Assembly: GCA_034435975.1 (NCBI GenBank)
Contig: DAOTWD010000120.1
Span: 31,141 to 95,140 of the forward strand
DNA: 64,000 nt
From: CAKZQX01 sp034435975
GTDB taxonomy: Bacteria; Chloroflexota; Chloroflexia; Chloroflexales; Chloroflexaceae
Reading direction: 5' to 3'
A model generated the notes under the pieces. That model made no database searches. It had not been told where the DNA came from and saw only the letters and a program-made list of their open reading frames with translations. Positions 44,779 through 53,300 of this stretch are shown in pieces. Numbering within the stretch: the stretch's first letter is position 1; each line of letters opens with the position of its first letter. The translations under genes were made by a program, and so were the position numbers.

Positions 44779-45193
44779 TAAATGTACAACGGGGTCGATT
44801 GACATCTGGTTAAAGTGGTTAAAGCGTATCGGGATGCACCATGCCCATTTATGATGACCCGAACAGACAATCAGTGGAGGGGCCGACTATGCGATCTGGT
44901 ACGCCAGCCAGCGGTCAGTCTCACTATGGTATTATCGTGTGTCCCAGACTTTACCTGTCTGGCACCGCTGCCTGGTGGTATTGTGGCCCTGATGTAAGCC
45001 CGTAACGCAGCAAATCCTGACCGTGCCCGCACTACGGCTGGATCGCTACTGGCATCGGAGTTGTCATTATGCCGGGCGGATTGGCAATCATAACGCTCTA
45101 TGGTGCGGCTTTTATCACTGCCCTCAGTGAATTGCAGGAGGGAGCGAGCATCCCTCAGAAGTATTAAGTAAGTATTAGAAGTAGGAGTCTAGT
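44779..45193. other. 415-bp gap between ahcY and metK
   Basis: No recognisable gene. Two short open frames are noted: the ORF at 44889-45005, and a frame at 45021-45167 encoding a hydrophobic segment (GWIATGIGVVIM, GGLAIITLYGAAFITAL) and the tail SELQEGASIPQKY. The latter has only an internal ATG (45069). No terminator is visible, so the SAM-regulated transcript could reach metK. Confidence 0.5.
44889..45005 (+). CDS. Small ORF of 38 codons, unknown
   Basis: ATG with a GGAGG ribosome site 7-11 nt upstream; encodes MRSGTPASGQSHYGIIVCPR and a tail with LYLSGTAAWWYCGPDVSP. It ends 15 bp before another hydrophobic open frame, so both could be pieces of one broken gene. Function unknown, and chance cannot be excluded. 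Confidence 0.3.
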   Translation: MRSGTPASGQSHYGIIVCPRLYLSGTAAWWYCGPDVSP

Positions 45194-46405
45194 GTGTCAA
45201 CTTCATTTATGCAATCACCGCGTCTTTTTTTTACCAGCGAGTCGGTGACAGAAGGTCACCCCGACAAACTGTGTGACCAGGTGAGCGATGCTATTCTGGA
45301 TGCGCTGCTGGCCCAGGATCCTCGATCGCGGGTAGCATGCGAGACGGCCACTACCACCGGTCTGGTGCTGGTGATGGGCGAAGTGACCACCCAGGCCTAT
45401 GTGGAAATTCAGGATGTTGTCCGTGAGACGATCAAGAATATCGGGTATGTTGATGCATGCTATGGCTTTGACGCACGTACGTGTGGCGTGATGGTGAGTC
45501 TGAAAGAGCAATCGCCCGATATTGCTCAAGGTGTTGATCAGGCATTGGAAATCCGTGATGCGCCTATGACCGATGCCGAAGTTGATGCTGTCGGTGCAGG
45601 TGATCAAGGTATGATGATCGGGTTTGCTTGCAATGAGACGTCAGAGTATATGCCGTTGACGATTAGTCTGGCGCACCGCCTGGCATACCAATTGACGCTG
45701 CTCCGTAAGCAGGGAACGCTGCCGTATTTGCGCCCTGATGGCAAAAGCCAGGTAACCGTGGAGTATGCCTATGGCAAACCCGTGCGCGTGGATACCGTCC
45801 TGGTCAGCACACAGCACGCGCCGGATGTCAGCATAGAACGCATCCGCGAAGACATAATCCAGCATATTATTCGCGAGGTCATCCCGGCTGACTTGATTGA
45901 TAATCGAACCAGGTTTCTGGTCAACCCAACCGGACGTTTTGTGACGGGCGGGCCAATGGGTGATGCAGGGCTAACCGGTCGCAAGATTATTGTTGATACG
46001 TATGGGGGTGTGGCCCGTCATGGCGGCGGTGCGTTTAGCGGCAAAGACCCGACGAAAGTAGATCGTAGCGGGGCATACGCGGCACGCTATGTGGCCAAGA
46101 ATGTGGTGGCGGCGGGTCTGGCGGATCGGTTTGAGGTACAGGTGAGTTATGCCATTGGCGTGGCGCATCCTTTGTCTATCAGTGTTGAGACCTTTGGTAC
46201 AGGCAAGGTTAGCGACGAGACCATCCAGCGCTTGATCAGTGAGTTCTTCGACTTGCGCCCTGGAGCCATTATTCGCGATCTCGATCTGCGCCGCCCCATC
46301 TATCAATCCACTGCAGCCTACGGTCATTTTGGACGCAACGATATTGATGCCCCGTGGGAACGTACCGACAAAGCCGAGCAGTTGCGGGCCGCAGCCGGTC
46401 TGTGA
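45194..46405 (+). CDS. metK: S-adenosylmethionine synthetase
   Basis: 403 residues. MetK condenses ATP and methionine to S-adenosylmethionine. Family signatures are complete: FTSESVTEGHPDKLCDQVSD at the start, GAGDQGMMIGFACNET, PDGKSQVTVEY, and GGGAFSGKDPTKVDRSGAYAAR with active-site Lys and Asp residues. GTG at 45194 with an AGGAG site 7 nt upstream was preferred; an ATG five codons later is possible. It is the end of the methionine-cycle cluster; whether the riboswitch at 40 kb also controls it depends on read-through over the 415-bp gap. Confidence 0.97.
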   Translation: MSTSFMQSPRLFFTSESVTEGHPDKLCDQVSDAILDALLAQDPRSRVACETATTTGLVLVMGEVTTQAYVEIQDVVRETIKNIGYVDACYGFDARTCGVMVSLKEQSPDIAQGVDQALEIRDAPMTDAEVDAVGAGDQGMMIGFACNETSEYMPLTISLAHRLAYQLTLLRKQGTLPYLRPDGKSQVTVEYAYGKPVRVDTVLVSTQHAPDVSIERIREDIIQHIIREVIPADLIDNRTRFLVNPTGRFVTGGPMGDAGLTGRKIIVDTYGGVARHGGGAFSGKDPTKVDRSGAYAARYVAKNVVAAGLADRFEVQVSYAIGVAHPLSISVETFGTGKVSDETIQRLISEFFDLRPGAIIRDLDLRRPIYQSTAAYGHFGRNDIDAPWERTDKAEQLRAAAGL

Positions 46406-46408
46406 CCT

Positions 46409-46455
46409 GCTGGCATGCTGGTGCTTCTCTATGCCAGTTGCACCAGCATGCCAGC
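46409..46455. terminator. 16-bp perfect hairpin between convergent genes
   Basis: GCTGGCATGCTGGTGC (46409-46424) is perfectly inverted at 46440-46455 with a 15-nt loop. It begins 4 bp after metK and ends 14 bp before the end of the GNAT gene on the other strand. There is no T-run on either side, so a bidirectional roadblock or RNA-stabilising hairpin is as likely as an intrinsic terminator. Confidence 0.6.
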
Positions 46456-46468
46456 CCTGATTTCAGTG

Positions 46469-47080
46469 CTATGATAGTTTCCCCCAGTGTTCCTTCGATA
46501 GCTCCATTTCAAAAAACTGTACCCATGCTCCCTGCCGATCACGGCGAAAGAAGGGGCGTAACTCGGCATAGGCCGGGTTATCCAGTAACCGCAGCGCCGG
46601 ATCACTCCCAATGTGCCGCCAGTCACTCCCGATATAATAAAATCCGAGATGCTCATAGCAATGAACGGCACGCCGATTAAAACCAGCGACATCAAGACGC
46701 ATAATCTGGAACTGCATTGCTCCGAAGTAGTGATTCAGGAACAGTCGCAATGCCTCGGTTCCCAAACCCTGCCCGACATAGGGTGCACCGAGCGAGATCC
46801 CCAGTCGTGCCTGCCCAATGATCTGTTCTACCTCGCGCAGCGAAATGCGACCAATGAGCCGCTGATATCGATCTTCAACCGCCCAGACGCGACAGATCGA
46901 TACCCCGGAGCCGTAGGAGAATCGGTATTCACTGTCAAAGGTCGAGCGGGGTGTGTTCCAGAAAGCACTGAAAGGATCGGCATAGCGTGGCCATGCTTCT
47001 TGGGCGTGGGTATCAGGCTGTTGCCAGGGACGAAGGTGGACGCGATCACTTTGCATATGGAGCGAGGGTTGCTGGCTCAA
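46469..47080 (-). CDS. GNAT-family N-acetyltransferase
   Basis: 203 residues with a RimJ/RimL-type GNAT domain: RVHLRPWQQPD at the start, LIGRISLREV, the acetyl-CoA loop LGAPYVGQGLGTEALRLFLNHYF, and NRRAVHCYEHLGF. A C-terminal extension of about 40 aromatic and charged residues is unusual. It starts 2 bp after the end of the upstream sirtuin gene, so the two are one operon. The acceptor is unknown. A second start (47056) is possible. Confidence 0.88.
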   Translation of the reverse strand: MSQQPSLHMQSDRVHLRPWQQPDTHAQEAWPRYADPFSAFWNTPRSTFDSEYRFSYGSGVSICRVWAVEDRYQRLIGRISLREVEQIIGQARLGISLGAPYVGQGLGTEALRLFLNHYFGAMQFQIMRLDVAGFNRRAVHCYEHLGFYYIGSDWRHIGSDPALRLLDNPAYAELRPFFRRDRQGAWVQFFEMELSKEHWGKLS

Positions 47081-47082
47081 AG

Positions 47083-47856
47083 CTACTCCTCCTGATGTTT
47101 AGATAGATTGAAAACCTGCCGTGCCAGTTCAGGCAGAATAACTCCTGCCTGTCCTTGCAGCCAGCAGTCAGCGATAACCGCAAGCGCTGTTTCTTCGGGG
47201 TTGATTTCAATCACATAGGCTCCAGCACGTTTCGCAATCAATGGAAGTGAAGCTGCTGGTTGCACAACTGCCGAGGTACCGATCGATAGAAAGATCTGGG
47301 CTTGCTGCGTAACCGTGTATGCCCGATACAACTCGCGTTCGGGCAACCCTTCACCAAACCAGACGACATCCGGGCGCAACAGGCCACCGCAGTGCCCACA
47401 GCGCGGTGGCGGCGTGCCTTCTTCATCCCACCCCTGTGCATAGGTGCCACATTCAAAACAGCGCGTGCGTTCAATATTCCCATGCAACTCCAGCATATCG
47501 CGACTGCCAGCCCGCCAGTGGAGACCATCAATATTCTGTGTCACGAGCGTGAAGGATGGGTAATGTTGTTCCAGATCGACCAGCGCATAGTGAGCCGCGT
47601 TCGGCTCGGCAGCGGCAATGACCTGGCGTCGATAGGTATACCAATCCCACACCAGACGGGGGGTGCGCATGAAGGCCTGTGGGGTCGCCAGTTCGGTGGG
47701 ATCATACTGTGCCCACAGGCCAGTTTGTGCCTGACGAAACGTCGGTATACCACTCTCTGCCGAGACACCAGCTCCAGTCAGCGCGACGACGCGCTCGGCG
47801 GAACGCATATGGGTAACAACTTTGTTCGGAATAGCAGGGATCATATTTTCGCTCAA
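47083..47856 (-). CDS. cobB: Sir2-family NAD-dependent protein deacylase
   Basis: 257 residues. Sirtuins remove acetyl or succinyl groups from lysines using NAD. The Rossmann motif GAGVSAESGIPTFRQ, the TQNIDGLHWRAG block, catalytic His in LELHGNI, and the zinc Cys pairs CFEC and CGHC are all intact. A WYTYRR motif in the substrate region resembles the Tyr/Arg pair of class III (SIRT5/CobB) desuccinylases. It is followed by the GNAT gene, a possible writer-eraser pair. Confidence 0.94.
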   Translation of the reverse strand: MSENMIPAIPNKVVTHMRSAERVVALTGAGVSAESGIPTFRQAQTGLWAQYDPTELATPQAFMRTPRLVWDWYTYRRQVIAAAEPNAAHYALVDLEQHYPSFTLVTQNIDGLHWRAGSRDMLELHGNIERTRCFECGTYAQGWDEEGTPPPRCGHCGGLLRPDVVWFGEGLPERELYRAYTVTQQAQIFLSIGTSAVVQPAASLPLIAKRAGAYVIEINPEETALAVIADCWLQGQAGVILPELARQVFNLSKHQEE

Positions 47857-47919
47857 CAGCTCTTCGGCGCAGAACCAGGCTGTTCACCGGTGTTCATATC
47901 AGACTGATCGGTGCGTGCA

Positions 47920-49329
47920 TTATTCCGGTGGGTCGAGAAAGTTTGCCGATGCCCAGCCTTCAATGCTCTGTCCCGCATAGTTTGTGCGCACGTGCAACCA
48001 GGGTATATTATCTGCGATCACTGGCCCTTCAAGTACGCGCACCCGGGTGCCATTGGGCAATGTTGCGATCACCTCAGTGTTGAGACCGGGCTGGTTGCGC
48101 ACATTCAAATCAGCGGCTGTCACAATACGAACCTCGCCGCGGTCAACTCCCGGTAACCAGTCCGGCCATGCTATGCCCAGATCGGGTAGTGTGGGGCGCG
48201 GAAGTTCGATCGCAAAGAAGCGATCCATCAGGTAGCTCGCGCCAAAATAACTGGTTCCAGCAACAATGATGAGTAGCAACAGCAAAACAATCCAGCCCAA
48301 TGCGCTCTGTCGGGCAAATTTGCGTCGCAATTCGGTATGACTGAGCGGGTGCAAAGGCAATCTGTTCATGGGAAGATCGATAGGAGGAGCCTCAGCGGAC
48401 GGGAGCAGTGCTGCTGACTTGAACATGGGCGACGCCGGTGCGGTGCTGGCATAATCCATAGCTGGTTGTGCCGTAACGCACACTGGCGGTACGTTTGGCA
48501 GACGTTTCGTCTCCGTTGCTACCTCTTGCATGAGCGCATGCAGTGCCTGGGCAAATGTTTCAACATCCGGGCAGCGGCAGGCAGGATCACGTTCAAGAGC
48601 GTATGCCAGCAGTTGATCCAGGGCTGGCAGGTGGAGTGACGGGCGCACCTCTGCCAGTGCTGGAACCTGCAATGTGAGATGTGATTGAGAGACCTCCCAC
48701 GGGTCATGCCCCCTGGCGAGACGTTGTCCGCTAAGAAGTTCATAGAGTAGCATACCCAGTGCATAGACATCACTGGATGGGCCAGGCGGCTGTCCAGCAG
48801 CGCGTTCCGGGGCACGATAATGCGCCAGATCCAGCGGCCCGGTATCGGGGGGAATGAACCAGCCATCAAGCAATTTGACCCGGTTGTCCTCAATAGACAC
48901 CAGATTATTACTACTAACTGGGGGATGGGTCAGGTTACGCGCCTGGCACGCACTGATCGCCAGTGCGACCTGGTACGTGTAGTTGAGTGCATGCTCCACG
49001 GAGAGAGGCAGCATAGCCCGTAGCGGTTGACCGATCACTTCTTCGGTAATCATATAGGGGCGATCATTGATCACCCCACTATCAAAAACCTCTAACAGCG
49101 TGTGGTTTGAAGCCTGGGCAATCGCATTCGTCTCAACACTGAAGCGCTGGTGGATCTGCTCGTTTCCTACCAGATCCTTCCGCAGGATATACACCAGCAC
49201 CCTGCGCCGCAGCCGTTCATCAACGGCACGGTAAACTGTAGCCAGGCGTGCCTCTCCCAGGCGTTCGAGAATACGATAACGGCCCAGAAGTAGGGCGGTC
49301 GAGGTATCGCTAGAAGGTGCGTGTGTCAT
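47920..49329 (-). CDS. Membrane-anchored pseudokinase with SH3-like tail
   Basis: 469 residues. The first 270 have the fold of bacterial Ser/Thr kinases: YRILERLGEARLATVYRA, a YRAPERA APE motif and SDVYALGMLLYELLSG. The catalytic elements are lost. The ATP lysine of VAxK is Tyr47, HRD is His-Pro-Pro (135-137) with no catalytic Asp, and DFG is Asp-Gly-Trp (155-157). A membrane helix (WIVLLLLLIIVAGTSYFGAS, about 349-368) leads to an extracytoplasmic SH3b domain (LNVRNQPGLNTEV to WASANF). It probably senses cell-wall fragments and signals by binding, not phosphorylation. The ATG at 49329 has only a weak ribosome site. Confidence 0.85.
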   Translation of the reverse strand: MTHAPSSDTSTALLLGRYRILERLGEARLATVYRAVDERLRRRVLVYILRKDLVGNEQIHQRFSVETNAIAQASNHTLLEVFDSGVINDRPYMITEEVIGQPLRAMLPLSVEHALNYTYQVALAISACQARNLTHPPVSSNNLVSIEDNRVKLLDGWFIPPDTGPLDLAHYRAPERAAGQPPGPSSDVYALGMLLYELLSGQRLARGHDPWEVSQSHLTLQVPALAEVRPSLHLPALDQLLAYALERDPACRCPDVETFAQALHALMQEVATETKRLPNVPPVCVTAQPAMDYASTAPASPMFKSAALLPSAEAPPIDLPMNRLPLHPLSHTELRRKFARQSALGWIVLLLLLIIVAGTSYFGASYLMDRFFAIELPRPTLPDLGIAWPDWLPGVDRGEVRIVTAADLNVRNQPGLNTEVIATLPNGTRVRVLEGPVIADNIPWLHVRTNYAGQSIEGWASANFLDPPE

Positions 49330-49721
49330 ATATTTATGTCTATCTGACAGTAACTTTCCACAGGGTGTCCTATCATCACAGGATGAAAGGAGGATGAACG
49401 GTGCCTCATCCCTGGAGACCAACAGATCATACTACCTTGTGCATACACTGAGATTCGCGATGGCAGCGTAGCAATTGGGATTATAGCACGTGGTAGGGGA
49501 ACCATGCAAAGGTTACAGAGGCACTAAATAGGGTACAAAACCGTAGGTCATTACCTGCTTGCCAGTCTGACAACGGTCATAGGAGCGTTGCTGCACATCC
49601 TCACGTACAACAAATATAGCGTACTGCCTCAGTATGTGAAGTGCCGATCCTACGCTGATGATCGCCGAGCATCTACAGAGTAAAGACGCGGTCGGCCTGA
49701 GTCTGGTCAGGTATACCGATC
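49330..49721. other. 390-bp gap, nothing recognised
   Basis: Intergenic region upstream of the pseudokinase and downstream of a small minus-strand ORF. I see no coding region, strong palindrome or convincing promoter. Confidence 0.4.
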
Positions 49722-49925
49722 CTATGCGATAGGTTGTTCTCCCAACGCATCAACCAGTTTAAGGCCAAGTTGCTCGGCTAGAAAATCGCCCAGAGCGGCG
49801 GTATCGGGAAAGCTCACGATTGTTTCGCCACTGCCATCATCATAGGCGACATGCCAGATTTTGCCATAACGCTCATCGCGCCAGATCCGTAAGTTCACAA
49901 TAGGTGTTGCTAGACACGTTCCCAT
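49722..49925 (-). CDS. Small conserved-looking protein, unknown
   Basis: 67 residues from the ATG at 49925, which has a GAGGA site about 11 nt upstream; an ATG at 49961 with a closer AGG would add 12 residues. The sequence IVNLRIWRDERYGKIWHVAYD, SGETIVSFPDTAALGDFLAEQLGL is well formed, alternating strands and a C-terminal helix. No family was recognised. It lies divergently from the large M50/cNMP gene. Confidence 0.6.
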   Translation of the reverse strand: MGTCLATPIVNLRIWRDERYGKIWHVAYDDGSGETIVSFPDTAALGDFLAEQLGLKLVDALGEQPIA

Positions 49926-50369
49926 TTGCCGTACTTCCTCTCTGTGGTTGCTTGTAGTCATATCAGCCTGCTTGATCTGATTTCGTATTATCGTGCAAGC
50001 GCGGCCATGTATGATCTGGTGACACGATGTCATTCAACAGAACCAGGGAGAGCATTGCTGTGGCCGCTATTTGAAACCGTGACGCATTGTTTTATTTTTA
50101 GGATGAGCAAAGGGTTGCGCATAATCGGTTCTTTCCATATCATAAGACGTACCAGACGGCGCTCTGGTTCACGTTTATTGATGAGAGTTGTATGAGTAGT
50201 CTCTTGTATCTAGCTGATACGGCCTCAGTATAATTATCTGAGTAACATAAAGGGATACAGTTGACATTCAGTGCGGTGTACCGGTGCCGGGTTACTGGTG
50301 TCGGCACCGGGCATCTGTTCGTTGATGCCGATGTTCCACGTTGGTACCAGCAACCGGGTCAGGACTCAA
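49926..50369. other. Upstream region of the M50/cNMP gene
   Basis: A perfect TATAAT at 50229-50234 with TTGTAT at 50204-50209 (19-bp spacer) is the best promoter candidate for the plus-strand gene. No other feature was seen. Confidence 0.4.
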
Positions 50370-53300
50370 ATGGTAAGTAAACAACCTGTGGCCCGCCTAC
50401 ATAGGGGCATCTGGGCTACACTGACGACGTATGATACCCGTGCTATGAACGAGACGGACGCAGTAGGCCAACCAGCCGGTCATATAGCAGTTGCAGCAGC
50501 ATCGACACCGGTCAATGGCTCGTTCCCCGGTGGCATTTGGGCAGTATTGCGTCAGCGCGTTGATCCGATTCATTATCGCCCCCAGGCCGTTCCTGGTATT
50601 GTTGAGGAGCATGTTTCTGAAGGCCATCAAAGCTACACCGTCCTGCGTAGTCATGCTGGTACCTATATCCGGCTTACTCCGGCTGAACGGGTGCTCTGGC
50701 ATGCCATGGATGGTTCGCGAACAATGGCCCAACTGGCAACGCTTGGATTTGTGCAGTTTCGGCAACTATTACCCGTTGCTGATCTGGTGCAAAATCTCAA
50801 GCAGCAGGGTTTTCTGGTCGATCCCTATGTCGCCGTTTATGCCCAACTCCAGGATGCGCTGGAACGGCGCACGACGGTGGGATGGGGCCGTCGCCTGCTC
50901 ATGGCTCTGAGTCATCACACGCTGGCGTTCCATAATATTGATGGTTGTGTGCGTGTCCTCTATAAGCGTGTGGGATGGATTTTTTTTACACCTGTCGTTT
51001 TCCTGTTGACGCTGATGGTGAGCACTGGTGGGCTGGTCGCATTTATTCGTATTTCTCAACTCGATCTTCCCGTGTATACGGTTCTGGCGGTCGATGCGAT
51101 CCCAACCAGCCTGCTGGCGCTGTGGGTGGCGTTGCTCGTTTCTTTTATCCTGCACGAACTGGCGCATGCCATGGCGGTTAAGCATTATGGACGGCAGATC
51201 TGGCGTGGTGGCCTGATGCTGTACTATGGAATGCCGGTCGCTTTTGTGGATACGAGCGATATCTGGCTGGCCGGGCGTCGGGCACGGATGGTGGTCTCGG
51301 CGGCCGGGCCGTTTTCGGATCTGCTGGTAGGTGGGATGGCTGCCCTGTATGTAACTATTTTTCCGACTGCACCACTAAGCGGGGCGGCCTATAAGCTGGC
51401 GATTGCCTGCTATGTGGCAACGCTCTTTAACCTGAATCCCCTGCTTGAGCTGGATGGTTACTATTTACTGGTAGACGCGCTACGCCAGCCCAATCTGCGG
51501 AAGCGGGCGCTGGACTTTGTGAGTGGCTCGTTCTGGGAGAAGGTACGTACACGTGCGCCTTTTAGCGCTGAAGAGCGTATGCTCGGTCTTTATGGTCTGC
51601 TAACGCTGTTATACACAATTTGTGCCATTATCCTGGCGTTTCTATTCTGGCAACGCCAGTTGGTTAACCTGATACCGCAACTCTGGGCGAGTGGATGGGA
51701 CGGGCAACTGGTGGCACTGCTGATCATAGGGGGCATTGTCGCTCCGGTGGTGATGGGCAGCGGGTTGGCGCTGTGGGGTGTGCTACGCGGGTGTGCGGCC
51801 TGGATTGCCCGCCGTGGGTATGCTCGTCGCCCCTTGTATGTCGCCGTCATGTTGTTGCTCCTGGTAGGAGTGTTGGCGCTGTTGCCGTTGTGTCCTGCCT
51901 CGCGGTCGGGTGTAGCTGCGATGGCGGGCGTGGTAACATCACTGTTGTGGTTGGTCGCATTGCTGGCGCTGTTGACGGTGTGGCCGGATTACCGTGGGGC
52001 GGATGTGTGGCATGTGTTGCAGGCAATGCTGGGGGCGGGTTTGTTGACCGTACTGGCGCTTGTGGGGCGCATGCTCAGTGATGCAGACCGGGCGTTGTTC
52101 TGGATCGCAGTCGAGGGCCTGGCGTTTCTGCTACTCATGCTGGCAGGTTTTGCGGCGCTCCTCGATGTGGATTTACATCAGGCTTCGCAACGCGAGTTGG
52201 GGGTTGCTGCTTTTCTCCTGCTGGTTGCCTTCGGCTGTGGCGGAACAGCGATCTATCTTGCGGGAATCGCCTGGCCGACAGCATCTTTTCCTGTCGTGTT
52301 CGCTATAGCCGCCCCGGTCTATTGTGGAACCCTTGCGCTGGCGCTGTTGCTACCACATCTATCAGGATTGCGGGATTCACGGCTGATCTGGAGCTGGCTC
52401 CCGCTCTGGATGGCGATTGGCGTTCAGACCGGTACGTATGTGCTGCGGTTGATCCCTACCCTGTCGATGACGACACTGGTAACCGGGCTGGATATTCTTA
52501 TCGCGGGATTATGGCTAGTGGCATGGTATACCCATTATGTCACACTCCGCACATTTGCACCCCAATCGTTGAGCTGGCCGTCGCAACCAGCATTGGATGA
52601 AGCACAGCGCTTGCAGCGCGGGTTTCAACTGACGTATGCCGGGTGTTATCAGTTGCTGCGTACCGTCTATGGGGCACGACGAGCGCAGGCACTTGATGAT
52701 CGGCTGGATATTCTGGCAGCTACGGCGAATTGGGATGTGACTCTTGATCGTGATCAGGTGCGGATTGGTGGTATGCTGGCTGCCAGTCCCCTGGATCGAC
52801 AGGGAGCACGATATGCTGAGGTACTGCGCTATACGATCGCTACCATTGAAGCGATTGCGGGCAGATGGTTTGCCCGTCGCACCATCCAGGCAGCCTATGA
52901 TGCCTTACCCTGGGCTGAGCGTGAGGCGACCAACCGCCGTTGTTTTCCCAATACACCCTGGGCTCGTGATCTGTCCCATGCATTTGGGTGCGAGCGTGAT
53001 GCCCGCCAGCAGCTGTTGCGTCAGGTTGACCTGTTTCTCTCTGGCGATGATGCCGATCTATCAATGCTGGCGCAAGCGTTGCAGCCAATGCGGGTGCGTG
53101 CAGGTGCGATGATTGCGGATGCGAACACAATTGCGCAGGGAATCTGGGTTGTTGAGGCAGGCGAAATTGCGGCCTGGCAAGACGCAACGATTGTGGATGA
53201 ATTGCATCGCGGTGAGGTGTTTGGGGCCATTGAACTGATTGCGCCGCTGGATGACCCGACCGGTCAGGAAGCGCATCAGCATGTGCGTGCAGGACGATGT

